A stretch of 64,000 bases of DNA from Ornithinimicrobium pekingense DSM 21552 (GCF_000421185.1 NZ_ATWJ01000010.1:248001-312000); one strand, 5' to 3'. Positions 37,221 through 47,096 are shown, counted from the first letter of the stretch. A program made the numbers and translations. Notes: generated by a model not told the origin, from the sequence alone.

Positions 37221-37286
37221 GGGCACCTCCTCGGTCAGGGTCGGACGGCCGGGCGGGGTGTTCGCAGCAGCGCCCGGCCGCGAGGT

Positions 37287-37973
37287 TCAGGCGGTGCGGT
37301 GGCCGGCGCACGCCTCGCGGGCGAGCCGGCGCAGGTCGGCGATCCGGCCCGCGGCGTCGTCGGCGCCGTAGACGGCCGAGCCGGCGACGAAGACGTCGGC
37401 CCCGGCCTCCACGCACCGCCCGATCGTGTCCTGGGAGACGCCTCCGTCGACCTGGACCCAGATCTCACCTCCGCGTCGCCGGACGGCCTCGCGGACCGCT
37501 GCCACCTTGGGCATCTGGTCGTCCATGAAGGACTGCCCGCCGAACCCGGGCTCCACGGTCATGACCAGCACCATGTCCACCTCCGCGAGCAGGTCCTCGT
37601 AGGGCTCGAAGGGGGTCCCCGGCTTGAGCGCGAAGGCGGCCCGCGCGCCGGCCGCGCGGACCGCGCGGGCGGTCGCGACCGGGTCGGCGGCGGCCTCGAC
37701 GTGGAAGGTGACCGACCGGGCGCCGGCCTCGGCGTAGCCGGGGGCCCACCGGTCGGGGTCCTCGATCATGAGATGGCAGTCCAGCGGCACGGGGCTGACC
37801 CGTGCGAGCGCCTCCACCACCGGCTGCCCGAGCGTGAGGTTGGGCACGAAGTGGTTGTCCATGACGTCCACGTGCGCCCAGTCGGCGTCGGCGATGCGCC
37901 CCAGCTCGCGCTCGAGGTTGGCGAAGTCGGCGGCGAGGATCGAGGGGCTGATCTGCAGGTGCGGCTCCGGCAT
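37287..37973 (-). CDS. rpe: Ribulose-phosphate 3-epimerase
   Basis: A 228-residue TIM barrel of the pentose phosphate pathway that interconverts ribulose-5-P and xylulose-5-P. It shows [14 protein letters not shown], metal ligands in [12 protein letters not shown] and [11 protein letters not shown], phosphate loop EPGFGGQSF and VDGGV. The ATG at 37973 is favoured over GTG 37982 because TAGGGT lies 7 nt before it. rsmB-rpe adjacency is conserved in Actinobacteria. Confidence 0.96.
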   Translation of the reverse strand: MPEPHLQISPSILAADFANLERELGRIADADWAHVDVMDNHFVPNLTLGQPVVEALARVSPVPLDCHLMIEDPDRWAPGYAEAGARSVTFHVEAAADPVATARAVRAAGARAAFALKPGTPFEPYEDLLAEVDMVLVMTVEPGFGGQSFMDDQMPKVAAVREAVRRRGGEIWVQVDGGVSQDTIGRCVEAGADVFVAGSAVYGADDAAGRIADLRRLAREACAGHRTA

Positions 37974-37980
37974 GCGGCTC

Positions 37981-37986
37981 ACCCTA
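37981..37986 (-). promoter_or_regulatory. -10 box TAGGGT, leaderless-type promoter of rpe
   Basis: TAGGGT on the - strand ends 7 nt before the ATG at 37973, in the short gap after rsmB. The GTG at 37982 would lie inside the box, so it is an unlikely start. Confidence 0.5.
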
Positions 37987-37997
37987 GTTCCGGGCGG

Positions 37998-39503
37998 TCA
38001 CCGGCGCCGCAGCAGGGCGACGAACATGCCGTCGGTGTCGTGGCGGTGCGGCCACAGCTGGGCCCACGGGCCCTCCCCCGTGCCCGGCAGCGCCGTCCCG
38101 GAGCGGTCCCGCAGCCACGGCCGGACGTCGACGAGGTCGACGTCGTCGCGCCTCTTGAGCACGTCGCGGACGACCAGGTGCGTCTCGGCGATGTGCGGCG
38201 AGCAGGTGGACCAGGCCACGAGCCCTCCTGGCCGGACGGCGTCGAGGGCCGAGCGGAGCAGGTCGCGCTGCAGCGGCCCGAGGTCGGTCAGGTCCGCGGG
38301 CGTGCGGCGCCAGCGGGCCTCGGGGCGGCGGCGGAGGGCACCCAGCCCGGTGCAGGGAGCGTCGACGAGGACGCGGTCGTAACGCCCCGGCTCCTCCCGT
38401 CCCACCTCCCGGCCGTCCCCGACGGTCACCTCGACGTCGGCCCCCGAGGAGAGCGGGCCGGCGAGCGTGCCCCGCACCAGCTCGGCGCGGTGAGGGCTGA
38501 CCTCGTTGGCGCGCAGCGACACGCCGCGCTGCACGGCCAGGGCCGCGAGCAGCCCGGCCTTGCCCCCGGGTCCGGCGCACAGGTCCAGCCATCGCTCGTC
38601 CGGCCCGTGGAGGGGTGCGTCGGCCAGCGCCAGCGTCAGCAGCTGGGAGCCGGCGTCCTGGACCGCCGCCCGGCCCTCGCGGACGGCGGCGAGGTCACCG
38701 GGGTCGCCGGCCGGCAGGGTCCAGGCCGTAGGCGCCGACGCCGAGCGGACCGCGCCGGCAGCCAGCAGCTCCTCGTCCGGCACGAGGCCGGGCCGGGCGA
38801 CCAGCGTCAGGGGGCCGGGACTGTTGTGGGCGGCGAGGAGGCTGGGCAGCTCCGCCGCGGCCTCCGGGTCGTCCCCGCCGTTGGCGACGAGGGCGGCGCG
38901 CAGCGCCCGCACGACCCACTCCGGGTGGGAGTGCTCCAGGGCCGCCCGGGCCAGCGGGTCGTCCACCTCGGCCGTCAGCAGCTCCACCCAGGCGTCCCGG
39001 TCCCGCTCGGTGACCCGGCGCAGCACCGCGTTGACGAAGCCACCCGCCCCCTGGCTCACCTGCTGGCGGGCCAGGCCCACCGTGGCGCTGACGGCGGCGT
39101 GGTCGGGCACCCGCATGCCGAGCAGCTGGTGGACGCCCAGCCGCAGCACGTCGAGCACCGGAGGGTCGATCCGCACGGCCGGACGGTCGGCCGCGTGCGT
39201 GATCACCGCGTCGTAGAGCCCCTGCATCCGCAGGGTGCCGTAGGTCAGCTCCGTCGCGAAGGCCGCGTCGCGCCCCGACAGACGCGCCCGGCGCAGCGCG
39301 CGTGGCAGCTCGAGGTTGGCGTAGGCGGCGTCCTCGTGCACGGCGCGCAGGACCCGGTATGCCGTCTCGCGCGCCGGGTCGGTGCGGCGGGCCCGCTGGG
39401 CCGGGGTCTGGGCCGAGCGCTGCCGGGGGCCGGACCGGCGGCCCGAGCCTCCTCCGCGGCGGTCGCCGCCGGCGCGGGCTTGGCGCCCGCCCTGCTCACC
39501 CAT
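37998..39503 (-). CDS. rsmB: 16S rRNA m5C967 methyltransferase RsmB
   Basis: A 501-residue enzyme. A basic, Gly/Arg-rich disordered N-terminus (about 40 residues) precedes a NusB-like RNA-binding domain ([17 protein letters not shown] to about residue 180), then the Fmu/NOL1 methyltransferase domain with SAM motif [14 protein letters not shown] and the two cysteines of DAPCTGLG and WSTCSP that act in m5C chemistry. It overlaps the fmt stop by 8 nt. Confidence 0.96.
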   Translation of the reverse strand: MGEQGGRQARAGGDRRGGGSGRRSGPRQRSAQTPAQRARRTDPARETAYRVLRAVHEDAAYANLELPRALRRARLSGRDAAFATELTYGTLRMQGLYDAVITHAADRPAVRIDPPVLDVLRLGVHQLLGMRVPDHAAVSATVGLARQQVSQGAGGFVNAVLRRVTERDRDAWVELLTAEVDDPLARAALEHSHPEWVVRALRAALVANGGDDPEAAAELPSLLAAHNSPGPLTLVARPGLVPDEELLAAGAVRSASAPTAWTLPAGDPGDLAAVREGRAAVQDAGSQLLTLALADAPLHGPDERWLDLCAGPGGKAGLLAALAVQRGVSLRANEVSPHRAELVRGTLAGPLSSGADVEVTVGDGREVGREEPGRYDRVLVDAPCTGLGALRRRPEARWRRTPADLTDLGPLQRDLLRSALDAVRPGGLVAWSTCSPHIAETHLVVRDVLKRRDDVDLVDVRPWLRDRSGTALPGTGEGPWAQLWPHRHDTDGMFVALLRRR

Positions 39504-40446
39504 CGAACCGCTCCCCCGGCTCGGGACGCACGCCCCGGGCCCAGTCGGACGCGGCCATGACCTTCTTGCCGTGCGGCTGGACCTTGCCCAGGCGCACCGG
39601 CGCGGTCCCGGTGCCGACCAGCACCTCGCGGCGGCCGGCGACCAGCTCCCCAGGGGCGAGCGCCGTCAGGTCGTCCCCGGCCGCGTCGGCGGGCGGCGCC
39701 GGGTCGACGGGCAGGACCTTGAGGCGCTCCCCGCGCCACGTGGTCCAGGCGCCCGGGGCCGGGGTGCAGCCGCGCACGAGCCGGTCGACGGCGAAGGCCG
39801 GCCGCGTCCAGTCCACCCGGGCGTCCTCCACCTCGATCTTGGGCGCCAGGCTGACGCCCTCGGCCGGCTGGGGCTCGGGCACGAGCTCGCCCCGCTCGAG
39901 CGCGTCGAAGCTCGCCACCAGCAGGCCGGCACCCGCGGTCGCGAGCCGACCGAGCAGGTCACCGCTGGTGTCGCGCGGCCGGACCGTCTCGGTCAGCCGC
40001 CCCAGCACCGGCCCGGTGTCCAACCCCTCCTCCAGCACGAAGGTGACGGCACCGGTGACCTCGTCACCGGCCATGACCGCGTGCTGGACGGGTGCGGCGC
40101 CCCGCCAGGCCGGCAGCAGCGAGAAGTGCAGGTTGACCCAGCCGTGCCGGGGCAGGGACAGCAGCTCCGGCGGCACCAGGGCCCCGTAGGCCACGACGGC
40201 GCAGACGTCCGGCGCCCATGCCTCGAGCTGCTCGCGCACCCCGTCGTCGCGGAGGCGGGACGGGGCCAGGACGGGGACACCGGCCGCCTCGGCCGCCTCG
40301 CGCACCGGCGACGGCCGGGAGCGCCGGCCCCGGCCCGCCCGGGCGTCGGGCCGGGTCAGGCAGCCGACCACCTCGTGCGAGGAGGCCAGCAGCGCCTCCA
40401 GCGAGGGGCGGGCCACGTCCGGGGTGCCCGCGAAGACGACCTTCAC
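39496..40446 (-). CDS. fmt: Methionyl-tRNA formyltransferase
   Basis: A 316-residue enzyme that formylates initiator Met-tRNA. It shows [16 protein letters not shown], the catalytic core [28 protein letters not shown] (the usual LHPSLLP has Phe for Pro here) and the C-terminal OB-like tRNA-binding domain. The GTG start has GGAGG 6 nt upstream. In related genomes priA directly precedes fmt; here an oligopeptide transporter lies between them. Confidence 0.96.
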   Translation of the reverse strand: MKVVFAGTPDVARPSLEALLASSHEVVGCLTRPDARAGRGRRSRPSPVREAAEAAGVPVLAPSRLRDDGVREQLEAWAPDVCAVVAYGALVPPELLSLPRHGWVNLHFSLLPAWRGAAPVQHAVMAGDEVTGAVTFVLEEGLDTGPVLGRLTETVRPRDTSGDLLGRLATAGAGLLVASFDALERGELVPEPQPAEGVSLAPKIEVEDARVDWTRPAFAVDRLVRGCTPAPGAWTTWRGERLKVLPVDPAPPADAAGDDLTALAPGELVAGRREVLVGTGTAPVRLGKVQPHGKKVMAASDWARGVRPEPGERFDG

Positions 40447-40464
40447 CTCATACCTCCACCCCGC

Positions 40465-42267
40465 TCAGACGTCGTCCCGCTCCTCGGAGATGGAGCCGCG
40501 GAACTCGTCGACGTCGTTGATCTGCAGCTCGGCGATCTCCTCACCCTGGGCGAGCAGCAGCTCGTGCCGCTCACGACGGCGGCGGTTCTGCTCGACGGGG
40601 TCGGGCACCGGCGCGGCCGCGATGAGCCGCTGGGTGTAGTCCTCCTGGGGGTTCTCCATGATCTGCTCACGGGGCCCCGCCTCGACGACCTTGCCGTTCT
40701 GCAGGACGACGACCTTGTGGGCCAGCAGGTCGATGACCGCCAGGTCGTGGCTGATGAACAGGCAGGCGAAACCGAACTGTTCCTGCAGCTCGGCGAAGAT
40801 CTTGAGCACCCGCGCCTGCACCGAGACGTCCAGGGCCGAGGTCGGCTCGTCCGCCACGAGCAGCTCGGGGTCGAGCGTGAGGGCCCGGGCGACACAGATG
40901 CGCTGGCGCTGCCCGCCGGACACCTCGTGCGGGTAGCGGTTGTAGACCTCCCGCGGCAGGTGCACGGCCTCGAGCAGCTCGTGCACCTTGTCCTGACGAC
41001 TCTTGCGGTCGCCCACGTTGTGCACGACGAGCGGCTCGGCGATGCACTCACCGATCGGCAGCCGCGGGTTGAGCGAGGCGGCCGGGTCCTGGAAGATCAC
41101 GCCGATGCGCTTGCGCAGGGCCTTCTTGTCGCGCTTGTTCATCCGGGTGATGTCCTGCCCCAGGAGGCGGAACTCCCCGCTCGCGGCCGGGATGAGGCCG
41201 AGGGCGCACCGGCCGATCGTCGACTTGCCCGAGCCGGACTCCCCGACCAGGCCGACGATCTCGCCCTTGCGGACGTCGAAGCTGACGTCGTCGACCGCGC
41301 GGAACGGCGGCTTGCCCAGGCGCTGGTACTCGATGACGAGGTTCTTCAGCTCGATCGCCAGCGGCGCCTGCGCGTCGACCTCCTCGTTGACGCGGATGCC
41401 CATCTGGCCCCGCCCCGAGCCCATCCGCGGCACCGACCCGAGCAGCATCTTGGTGTAGGCGTGCTGCGGCCGCAGCAGCACCTCCTCGACGGTGCCGCGC
41501 TCGACGATCTCGCCCTTGAACATGACCGCGACCCGGTCGGCCATGTCGGCCACCACGCCCATGTTGTGGGTGATCAGCAGGATGCCCGTGTTGAGCTTGT
41601 CCTTGAGCGAGCGCAGCAGGTCGAGGATGTCGGCCTGGACGGTCACGTCCAGGGCGGTCGTGGGCTCGTCAGCGATGATGACCTTGGGGTCGCAGCTGAT
41701 CGCCATCGCGATGACGACGCGCTGGCGCTGCCCGCCGGAGAGCTCGTGGGGGTACTTCTTCATCTGCCGGGCGGGCTCGGGGATGCCGACCATCTCCAGC
41801 AGCTCGACCGCGCGGTCGAGGGCCGCCTGCCCCCGGGCGACGTGGTGCAGCTCCATGGCCTCGACCATCTGCGTGCCGATGGTGAGCACCGGGTTGAGCG
41901 CCGTCATCGGCTCCTGGAAGACCATGGCCACGTCGTTGCCGCGCAGGCGCCGCATGGTGCGCTCGGTCAGCCGGCCGACCTCGCGGCCGGCGACGTTGAC
42001 GGCCCCGCCGATGGTGGCGTTGCGCGGCAGCAGGCGCATGGCCGTCATGGAGGTGACGGACTTGCCCGAGCCGGACTCGCCGACCAGGGCCACGACCTCG
42101 CCGGGCCGGACCTTCAGGTCCACCCCCTTGACGGCGTGGACGCTGCCGAACTCCGTCTTGAACCGGACGTCGACGTCGTCGAAGGCGAGGACGACCTCCT
42201 CACCGTCCGTGGGCGTGCCGGTGCCGGTGTAGACCTGGCCGGTGTAGCTGTCGGTGGGGCTGGACAT
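40465..42267 (-). CDS. Fused dual-ATPase subunit of oligopeptide ABC importer (OppD-OppF)
   Basis: A 600-residue protein with two complete ABC ATPase domains. The first is OppD-like (Walker A GESGSGKS 63-70, signature ELSGGQRQRVVIAMA, Walker B IIADEPTTALD). The second is OppF-like (Walker A near 342-349, VSGGQRQRICVARAL, LLVADEPTSALDVS), each followed by the oligopeptide-transporter C-terminal extension. One chain thus replaces two separate subunits. The ATG overlaps the oppC stop as TGATG. Confidence 0.93.
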   Translation of the reverse strand: MSSPTDSYTGQVYTGTGTPTDGEEVVLAFDDVDVRFKTEFGSVHAVKGVDLKVRPGEVVALVGESGSGKSVTSMTAMRLLPRNATIGGAVNVAGREVGRLTERTMRRLRGNDVAMVFQEPMTALNPVLTIGTQMVEAMELHHVARGQAALDRAVELLEMVGIPEPARQMKKYPHELSGGQRQRVVIAMAISCDPKVIIADEPTTALDVTVQADILDLLRSLKDKLNTGILLITHNMGVVADMADRVAVMFKGEIVERGTVEEVLLRPQHAYTKMLLGSVPRMGSGRGQMGIRVNEEVDAQAPLAIELKNLVIEYQRLGKPPFRAVDDVSFDVRKGEIVGLVGESGSGKSTIGRCALGLIPAASGEFRLLGQDITRMNKRDKKALRKRIGVIFQDPAASLNPRLPIGECIAEPLVVHNVGDRKSRQDKVHELLEAVHLPREVYNRYPHEVSGGQRQRICVARALTLDPELLVADEPTSALDVSVQARVLKIFAELQEQFGFACLFISHDLAVIDLLAHKVVVLQNGKVVEAGPREQIMENPQEDYTQRLIAAAPVPDPVEQNRRRRERHELLLAQGEEIAELQINDVDEFRGSISEERDDV

Positions 42268-43382
42268 CAGTCGGCGGTCCTGTTCTGACGGGGGTCGAAG
42301 GCGTCGCGCAGGCCGTCGCCGAGGAAGTTCACGGACAGCGCGATCGCGAGGATGATCATGCCGGGCCACCAGAAGAGCCACGGCCGGGACTGGAAGCTGG
42401 TCTGGTAGGTCGAGATCAGCAGCCCCAGGGAGGTGTCGGGCGGCCGCACCCCCCAGCCGAGGAAGGACAGGGCCGACTCGGTGAGGATCGTCGCGGCGAT
42501 CGCCAGCGTGGCGCTGACGATGATGGTGCCGATGGTGTTGGGCAGGATGTGCTTGAAGATGATCCGCCCGGACCCGGTGCCGATGGCCTCAGCCGCCGTC
42601 ACGAACTCCCGCTCGCGCAACGAGAGCACCTCACCCCGGACGAGCCGGGCCAGGCTGGTCCAGCCGATGACGCTGAGCAGGAAGGCCAGGGGCCAGATGC
42701 CACCGTTGGCCATCTTGCCGAAGACCGCGGCCAGCACCAGCGCCGGGATGACGATGAACAGGTCGGTGATGCGCATGAGGATGGCCTCGAGCCAGCCGCG
42801 GTAGTAGCCCGCGATGGCGCCGATGACCACACCGATGACCGTCGAGACGAGGCCGACGGTGAAGGCGACGATGAGTGAGCGCTGCGTCCCGCGCATGGTC
42901 AGCGCGAAGTAGTCCTTGCCCGCGTTGTCCTGACCGAAGGGGTGCTCGCCCCACGCCGGCGGCCACAGGCCGAGGGTGGGACGGCCCTGGTTCTCGACCA
43001 GCGCCCCCTCCCAGTAGTTCTTGCCCCACCAGCCCGGGATGACCCCGTAGCCGATGGAGGTGAAGGCGAAGACCGTGATGGCCAGCAGCCCGATGAGCGA
43101 GACCATGGCGCCGCGGTGGCGCAGGAAGCGCCGGCGGACCAGCTGCCCCTGGGAGTAGGACTTCTCCGACAGGTCGATCTGCTTCTCGACCGAGTAACCC
43201 GCGTCGGGGCCCTCGCCGAGGTCGCTGACGTCGTCGGCGGTGTCCGGGTCCTGCGGTGCGGCCTTGTCCTGCGGGAAGGGGACGGGCGAGAGACCCTCCC
43301 GGCCGGAGCCGGGGACCGGAGGCCGGTCCTGGTCGGGCCGGTCGCCCTCCGGCGGCGTGGTGTCGTCGGGCTTGTCGTTCAT
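42267..43382 (-). CDS. oppC: Oligopeptide/dipeptide ABC transporter permease OppC
   Basis: A 371-residue permease. An acidic, disordered cytoplasmic N-terminus of about 90 residues is followed by six membrane helices with the OppC N-terminal domain (FLRHRGAMVSLIGLLAI), a periplasmic loop with HPFGQDNAGKDYFA, and the EAA motif EFVTAAEAIGTGSGRIIFKHILPN that contacts the ATPase. It forms the pore with OppB. Confidence 0.93.
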   Translation of the reverse strand: MNDKPDDTTPPEGDRPDQDRPPVPGSGREGLSPVPFPQDKAAPQDPDTADDVSDLGEGPDAGYSVEKQIDLSEKSYSQGQLVRRRFLRHRGAMVSLIGLLAITVFAFTSIGYGVIPGWWGKNYWEGALVENQGRPTLGLWPPAWGEHPFGQDNAGKDYFALTMRGTQRSLIVAFTVGLVSTVIGVVIGAIAGYYRGWLEAILMRITDLFIVIPALVLAAVFGKMANGGIWPLAFLLSVIGWTSLARLVRGEVLSLREREFVTAAEAIGTGSGRIIFKHILPNTIGTIIVSATLAIAATILTESALSFLGWGVRPPDTSLGLLISTYQTSFQSRPWLFWWPGMIILAIALSVNFLGDGLRDAFDPRQNRTAD

Positions 43383-43449
43383 CGGGTGGTCCTAGCTGTA
43401 CGGGCCGCACGGGCGGCCTGCGACGGGAGAGCGGTCCTCACGGCGGGGC

Positions 43450-44976
43450 TCACCGCCGGATCCGCGGGTCGAGGAAGGCGTAGGCGATGTCGGCGAGCAT
43501 GTTCATGAAGACGGCGGCGCCACCGGCCACGAGGTAGTAGGCCATGACGGGACCCGGGTCGACGAAGTTCAGGCCGGTGCGGAACATGTCGCCCAGGCCC
43601 TTCCACCCGAAGACGGTCTCGGTGATGACGGCCCCGCCGAGCAGGTTGGCGAAGTCGAACGCCACGATCGTGGTGATCGGGATCAGCGCGTTGCGCAGGG
43701 CGTGCTTGGAGTAGACGACACGGTCCGACAGGCCCTTGGACCGGGCGGTGCGGATGTAGTCCTGGTTGATCGTCTCCAGCATCGAGGCGCGGGTGTAGCG
43801 GCTGTAGGCCGCGATCGAGATGAGTGTCAGCACGATCGTGGGCAGGACCAGCTGCACGCCCCAGTTGTAGAGGAAGATGTAGAAGTTGCCCTCGAGCCGC
43901 TCGAAGGGGATCCGCGAGTCCCCGATCGTGCTGATCGGGCGCGGGGCGACCTGCAGGAAGGCGTTCCAGTTGCGCAGCAGCTGGTCCATGAAGACGAGGA
44001 AGGCGAAGGCCAGGGCGGTGCCGGTGCAGACCACCATGGCGACCCTCTTCTCGAAGCCGCCGAAGAACCAGCCGATGGCGGCGCCGACCGCGGCGGCCAG
44101 GGCGGCGAGCCCGATGACGCGCAGCCAGGTCGGGTCCTGCATCAGCGGCCCCGTGGCGAAGTAGGCGACGACGCCGGTCGCGACGGTCGCCAGGCCGGCG
44201 TAGAGGATCCGGCGCTGCTCCAGGCCCACGGTGAGCGTGAGGAAGAACGCCAGAGCGACGAGCCCGCCCAGCACGATGAGCGGGAGCCCGAGGGCCGGCT
44301 GGCGCCACCAGCCCACCTGGTCGAAGAGGAAGACCGCCGCGAAGACGACGATGGCGGTCGCCAGGAAGGTCAGCGCCTGTCGCCGGATGTCACCGCCGAG
44401 GACGGAGGCCACCAGGAGGGCGAAGACCAGGGCGACCACGGCGATGGCTGTCGTGCTCAGCGCCGGGTCGGCGATCCAGTTGTTGAACCGGATGGCGCCG
44501 AAGTCCTTGAGCAGCACCGCTGCCCAGAACACCGGCAGGGAGAAGAAGAGGAAGGCGAAGAAGGTGATCGCGTAGTCGAAGCCGGAGTACTGCCGGATGG
44601 CCGAGAGCACGCCGAGCGCCACACCGATGACGATGGCAAGGACGACCGAGAGGGTCACCAGGCGAAGGCTGGCCCCGGCGGAGCTGAGCAGCAGGGTGTT
44701 GATGTTGGCGCCGTCACGGGAGGTGCCGAGGTCGCACTGCAGCACCAGGCACTTGCTGGCTCCCCCGAGCCAGGTCAGGTAGCGCTGCCACCACGGCATG
44801 TCCAGGTTCATGTTCTCGATGCGCGCCGCGATGAGCTGGTCGCGGTTCTCGGCGCGCGTCTCGCGCAGGTCCTGGAGCGGGTCGCCGGAGTTGATGGTCG
44901 CGAAGTACATCAACGCTGATCCCAGGAGCAGGACCACCGCGGAGATCGCTATCCGGCGGAGGATGAACTGGAGCAC
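43450..44976 (-). CDS. oppB: Oligopeptide ABC transporter permease OppB with six extra membrane segments
   Basis: A 508-residue permease; typical OppB is 305-340. Residues 1-165 are standard (MLQFILRRIAISAVVLLLGSALMYF, then helices to SLPVFWAAVLLKDFGAIRFN), and residues 372-508 are standard (VLPTIVLTLISIAAYSRYTRASML, EAA motif DYIRTARSKGLSDRVVYSKHALRN). Between them, at about 172-345, lies an insert with six hydrophobic stretches (174-193, 200-218, 230-250, 258-276, 285-305, 312-332). The frame is continuous and codon use looks normal, so it is not an artefact of a frameshift. The GTG start has GGAAGG 12 nt upstream. Confidence 0.92.
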   Translation of the reverse strand: MLQFILRRIAISAVVLLLGSALMYFATINSGDPLQDLRETRAENRDQLIAARIENMNLDMPWWQRYLTWLGGASKCLVLQCDLGTSRDGANINTLLLSSAGASLRLVTLSVVLAIVIGVALGVLSAIRQYSGFDYAITFFAFLFFSLPVFWAAVLLKDFGAIRFNNWIADPALSTTAIAVVALVFALLVASVLGGDIRRQALTFLATAIVVFAAVFLFDQVGWWRQPALGLPLIVLGGLVALAFFLTLTVGLEQRRILYAGLATVATGVVAYFATGPLMQDPTWLRVIGLAALAAAVGAAIGWFFGGFEKRVAMVVCTGTALAFAFLVFMDQLLRNWNAFLQVAPRPISTIGDSRIPFERLEGNFYIFLYNWGVQLVLPTIVLTLISIAAYSRYTRASMLETINQDYIRTARSKGLSDRVVYSKHALRNALIPITTIVAFDFANLLGGAVITETVFGWKGLGDMFRTGLNFVDPGPVMAYYLVAGGAAVFMNMLADIAYAFLDPRIRR

Positions 44977-44999
44977 GGGAGAGTAAACCTTCCTGCGGG

Positions 45000-45038
45000 A
45001 GCCACCGTCGGCGGTGGCTCGTGACCGAGGCAGACTAA
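45000..45038 (-). promoter_or_regulatory. Possible internal promoter and leader hairpin before oppB
   Basis: On the - strand TAGTCT (45038-45033) fits a -10 box, with a weak TGGCCA 17 nt upstream. Downstream in the leader, gccaccg/cggtggc (45001-45018) forms a 7-bp hairpin before the oppB ribosome-binding site. It would allow oppBC-DF to be expressed apart from oppA. Confidence 0.35.
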
Positions 45039-45127
45039 CCGACGGGTAGCGGCGTTGGCCACGTTCACGGGCAAGGGAGCGTCACCGCAGGGCGGTTGAC
45101 GTCGGGTGAGGGGGTCCGGGCGCAGAG

Positions 45128-45160
45128 CGGGGCGGGAGGGCATCATGCCCTCCCGCCCCG
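45128..45160 (-). terminator. Hairpin terminator/attenuator between oppA and oppB
   Basis: A perfect 14-bp GC-rich inverted repeat with a 5-nt loop (45142-45146), 58 bases after the oppA stop and before oppB. It probably ends most oppA transcripts, keeping the binding protein in excess over the membrane complex. The rest of the 44977-45218 gap holds the possible oppB promoter. Confidence 0.7.
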
Positions 45161-45218
45161 TACTGGCGACCGGCACCGGCAGCTCAGCTACCGGTGGTCG
45201 GCCGGGGAACGGCCTGGG

Positions 45219-47096
45219 TCAGTTGGCGCGGACCCACTGCTCGGCGTTCCACGACACACCGGTCTGGACCGAGGTGTGGCGCACGTTCTCCAGCGAGGAG
45301 TCGTAGCCGACGACGCCCGGGTGGGCGAAGACCGGGATGCCGTAGAGGGTGTCCCACAGCTCCTTCTCGATGACCTTGATCTGCTCCAGGTGGACCGCCG
45401 GGTCGTTGGAGGTGGCCAGGACGTCCCAGGCCTCGTCGACCGTCTCGTTGGAGTAGCCGCCGTAGTTCTGGCCGCCGTCCGTGGAGTAGATCGGCTGACC
45501 CGAGGCGATCTGCCCCGAGCCGGCCCACGCGAAGAGGGCGACCTCCCAGTCACCGGTCTCCAGCGGACCGCCCTGCTGGAAGAAGGTCGGGTCGCCGGCG
45601 TCGACGATGTTGAAGCCGGCCTCGTCGCAGGACGCCTTGATCGTGGTGACCTCGTCGGTGCGGCGCTGGTTGGGCGCCGAGTAGCCGATGCGGACCTCGA
45701 CCGGGGTCTCCAGACCGGCCTCCTCCAGCTTGGCCGCGGCACCCTCGATGTCGACCTCGTCGTAACGACCGTCGTAGGCCGCGTCGAGGACCTCCTGGTA
45801 GTCGTCCTGGAAGGGGAACTTCTCGCGCAGGTTCATGACCTGAGCCTCGGGGTTGATCGGCTGGATCAGGTTCTGCACGATCTGCTGGCGCGGGACGCAC
45901 ATCGCGAACGCCTCGCGGGCCGCCAGGCCACCCTCGTCGTCGGAGAAGACCGAGCCCTCCGCGAAGTTGAAGTCCAGGTGCTCCCAGGTCATCTCGTCGC
46001 CCTGGAGCAGGCTGACGGTGTCGCCCATGTTGTTGAGCTGGTCGACGGTGTCGACCGTGGCCTGCGGCTCGATGACGTTGATGTCACCGTTCTGCAGGGC
46101 CTGCACGTGGGTCTCCGGCGCGGCGAACTTGAACACCAGGTTGGCCGTCGCCGGCGGGGTGCCCCAGAACTCCTCGTTCGGGACCAGGCCCAGGGACTGG
46201 TCCTTCTCCCAGACCGAGCCCTGCAGGGTGTAGGGACCGCTGGAGGGGACGATGGCCTCGTCGGCGATCTCGTAGTCGTTGAACACCCAGCCGGTGTTCC
46301 AGAACTCCGAGGCCTGCCCGACGGTCTCGCCGTCGCCGTCGATGATCGCCTGGGTCAGCTCGGCCGGGTCGAGGCCGGACTGCTCGGCCACGACGTGGGC
46401 CGGCTTGGCGGCGGAGACGACGAGCTCCCAGTCCGGGTAGGGCTCGGGGTAGACGACGGTGAAGGTCTTGCCGTCGACCTCGGCCTCGGGGACCTCGGGG
46501 ACGTACTTGCCGAAGGTGTCGGACACCGGGTCGAAGCCGAGGGCCTCCGCACCGCCGAGGGCCTCGGGGTTGGACGACGCCCACTCCAGCAGGTAGTCGT
46601 TGGCCGTGACGGGGGTGCCGTCGGACCAGACCGCCTCGTCGGAGATCGTGTACTCGACGGTCAGCGGGTCCTCAGAGGTGGTCTCGTAGGAGCCGAACCA
46701 CTCGTTGGGGTAGATCGCCCCGTCGGTGCCCCAGTACCAGAAGCCGCTCTGCACCTGGTTGTTGACCACGGCGTTGTAGGTCGAGTTGGTCGCAGAGGTG
46801 TCGCCGTTGTAGGCGTTGTACTGCTCCGAGCCGGTCGAGAACGAGATCTCGTCCTCGGCGGTGGTGACGTCACCCAGGTCGGCCTTGCCGGTCGAGCCGT
46901 CGCCCTCCCCGCCGGCCTCGTCGCCGGACGTGGCCGTCTCGTCGTCGGTGTCTCCGGTCTCGGAGTCGGTGTCGGTGTCACCACCCTGCTCGGCAGCGGT
47001 GGTGTCCTCCTCCGGGGTCTCGGTCTCGGACGTGCAGCCGGCCAGGGCCAGGGCACCGGCCGCAACGACAGCCATGGTCGCGCGCCTGATCTTCAA
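45219..47096 (-). CDS. oppA: Oligopeptide-binding lipoprotein (SBP family 5)
   Basis: A 625-residue lipoprotein. It has a basic N-terminus, hydrophobic core and lipobox ending LAGC (Cys at about residue 20), then a long Asp/Glu/Thr-rich linker of about 60 residues. The SBP_bac_5 fold follows, with YTISDEAVWSDGTPVTANDY, WEHLDFNF and the C-terminal NYGGYSNETVDEAWD. It captures peptides for OppBC-DF. The start is TTG at 47096: GGAGGAACA precedes it and it yields a proper signal peptide, whereas the ATG at 47075 would leave only 13 residues before the lipobox. Confidence 0.92.
   Translation of the reverse strand: MKIRRATMAVVAAGALALAGCTSETETPEEDTTAAEQGGDTDTDSETGDTDDETATSGDEAGGEGDGSTGKADLGDVTTAEDEISFSTGSEQYNAYNGDTSATNSTYNAVVNNQVQSGFWYWGTDGAIYPNEWFGSYETTSEDPLTVEYTISDEAVWSDGTPVTANDYLLEWASSNPEALGGAEALGFDPVSDTFGKYVPEVPEAEVDGKTFTVVYPEPYPDWELVVSAAKPAHVVAEQSGLDPAELTQAIIDGDGETVGQASEFWNTGWVFNDYEIADEAIVPSSGPYTLQGSVWEKDQSLGLVPNEEFWGTPPATANLVFKFAAPETHVQALQNGDINVIEPQATVDTVDQLNNMGDTVSLLQGDEMTWEHLDFNFAEGSVFSDDEGGLAAREAFAMCVPRQQIVQNLIQPINPEAQVMNLREKFPFQDDYQEVLDAAYDGRYDEVDIEGAAAKLEEAGLETPVEVRIGYSAPNQRRTDEVTTIKASCDEAGFNIVDAGDPTFFQQGGPLETGDWEVALFAWAGSGQIASGQPIYSTDGGQNYGGYSNETVDEAWDVLATSNDPAVHLEQIKVIEKELWDTLYGIPVFAHPGVVGYDSSLENVRHTSVQTGVSWNAEQWVRAN

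Noticed and set aside
37221-37286. A thiamine or other vitamin riboswitch upstream of pnuC
   Set aside because: Only 66 bases separate the genes and no CUGAGA/ACCUGA-like or other aptamer motif is present.
43450-44976. oppB as two genes fused by a frameshift error
   Set aside because: The frame is continuous, the insert consists of orderly membrane segments, and the canonical halves are both in the same frame.
45001-45018. Leader hairpin before oppB as a rho-independent terminator
   Set aside because: The stem is only 7 bp with no T-run and it lies within 25-45 nt of the start codon; it is more likely a leader structure.
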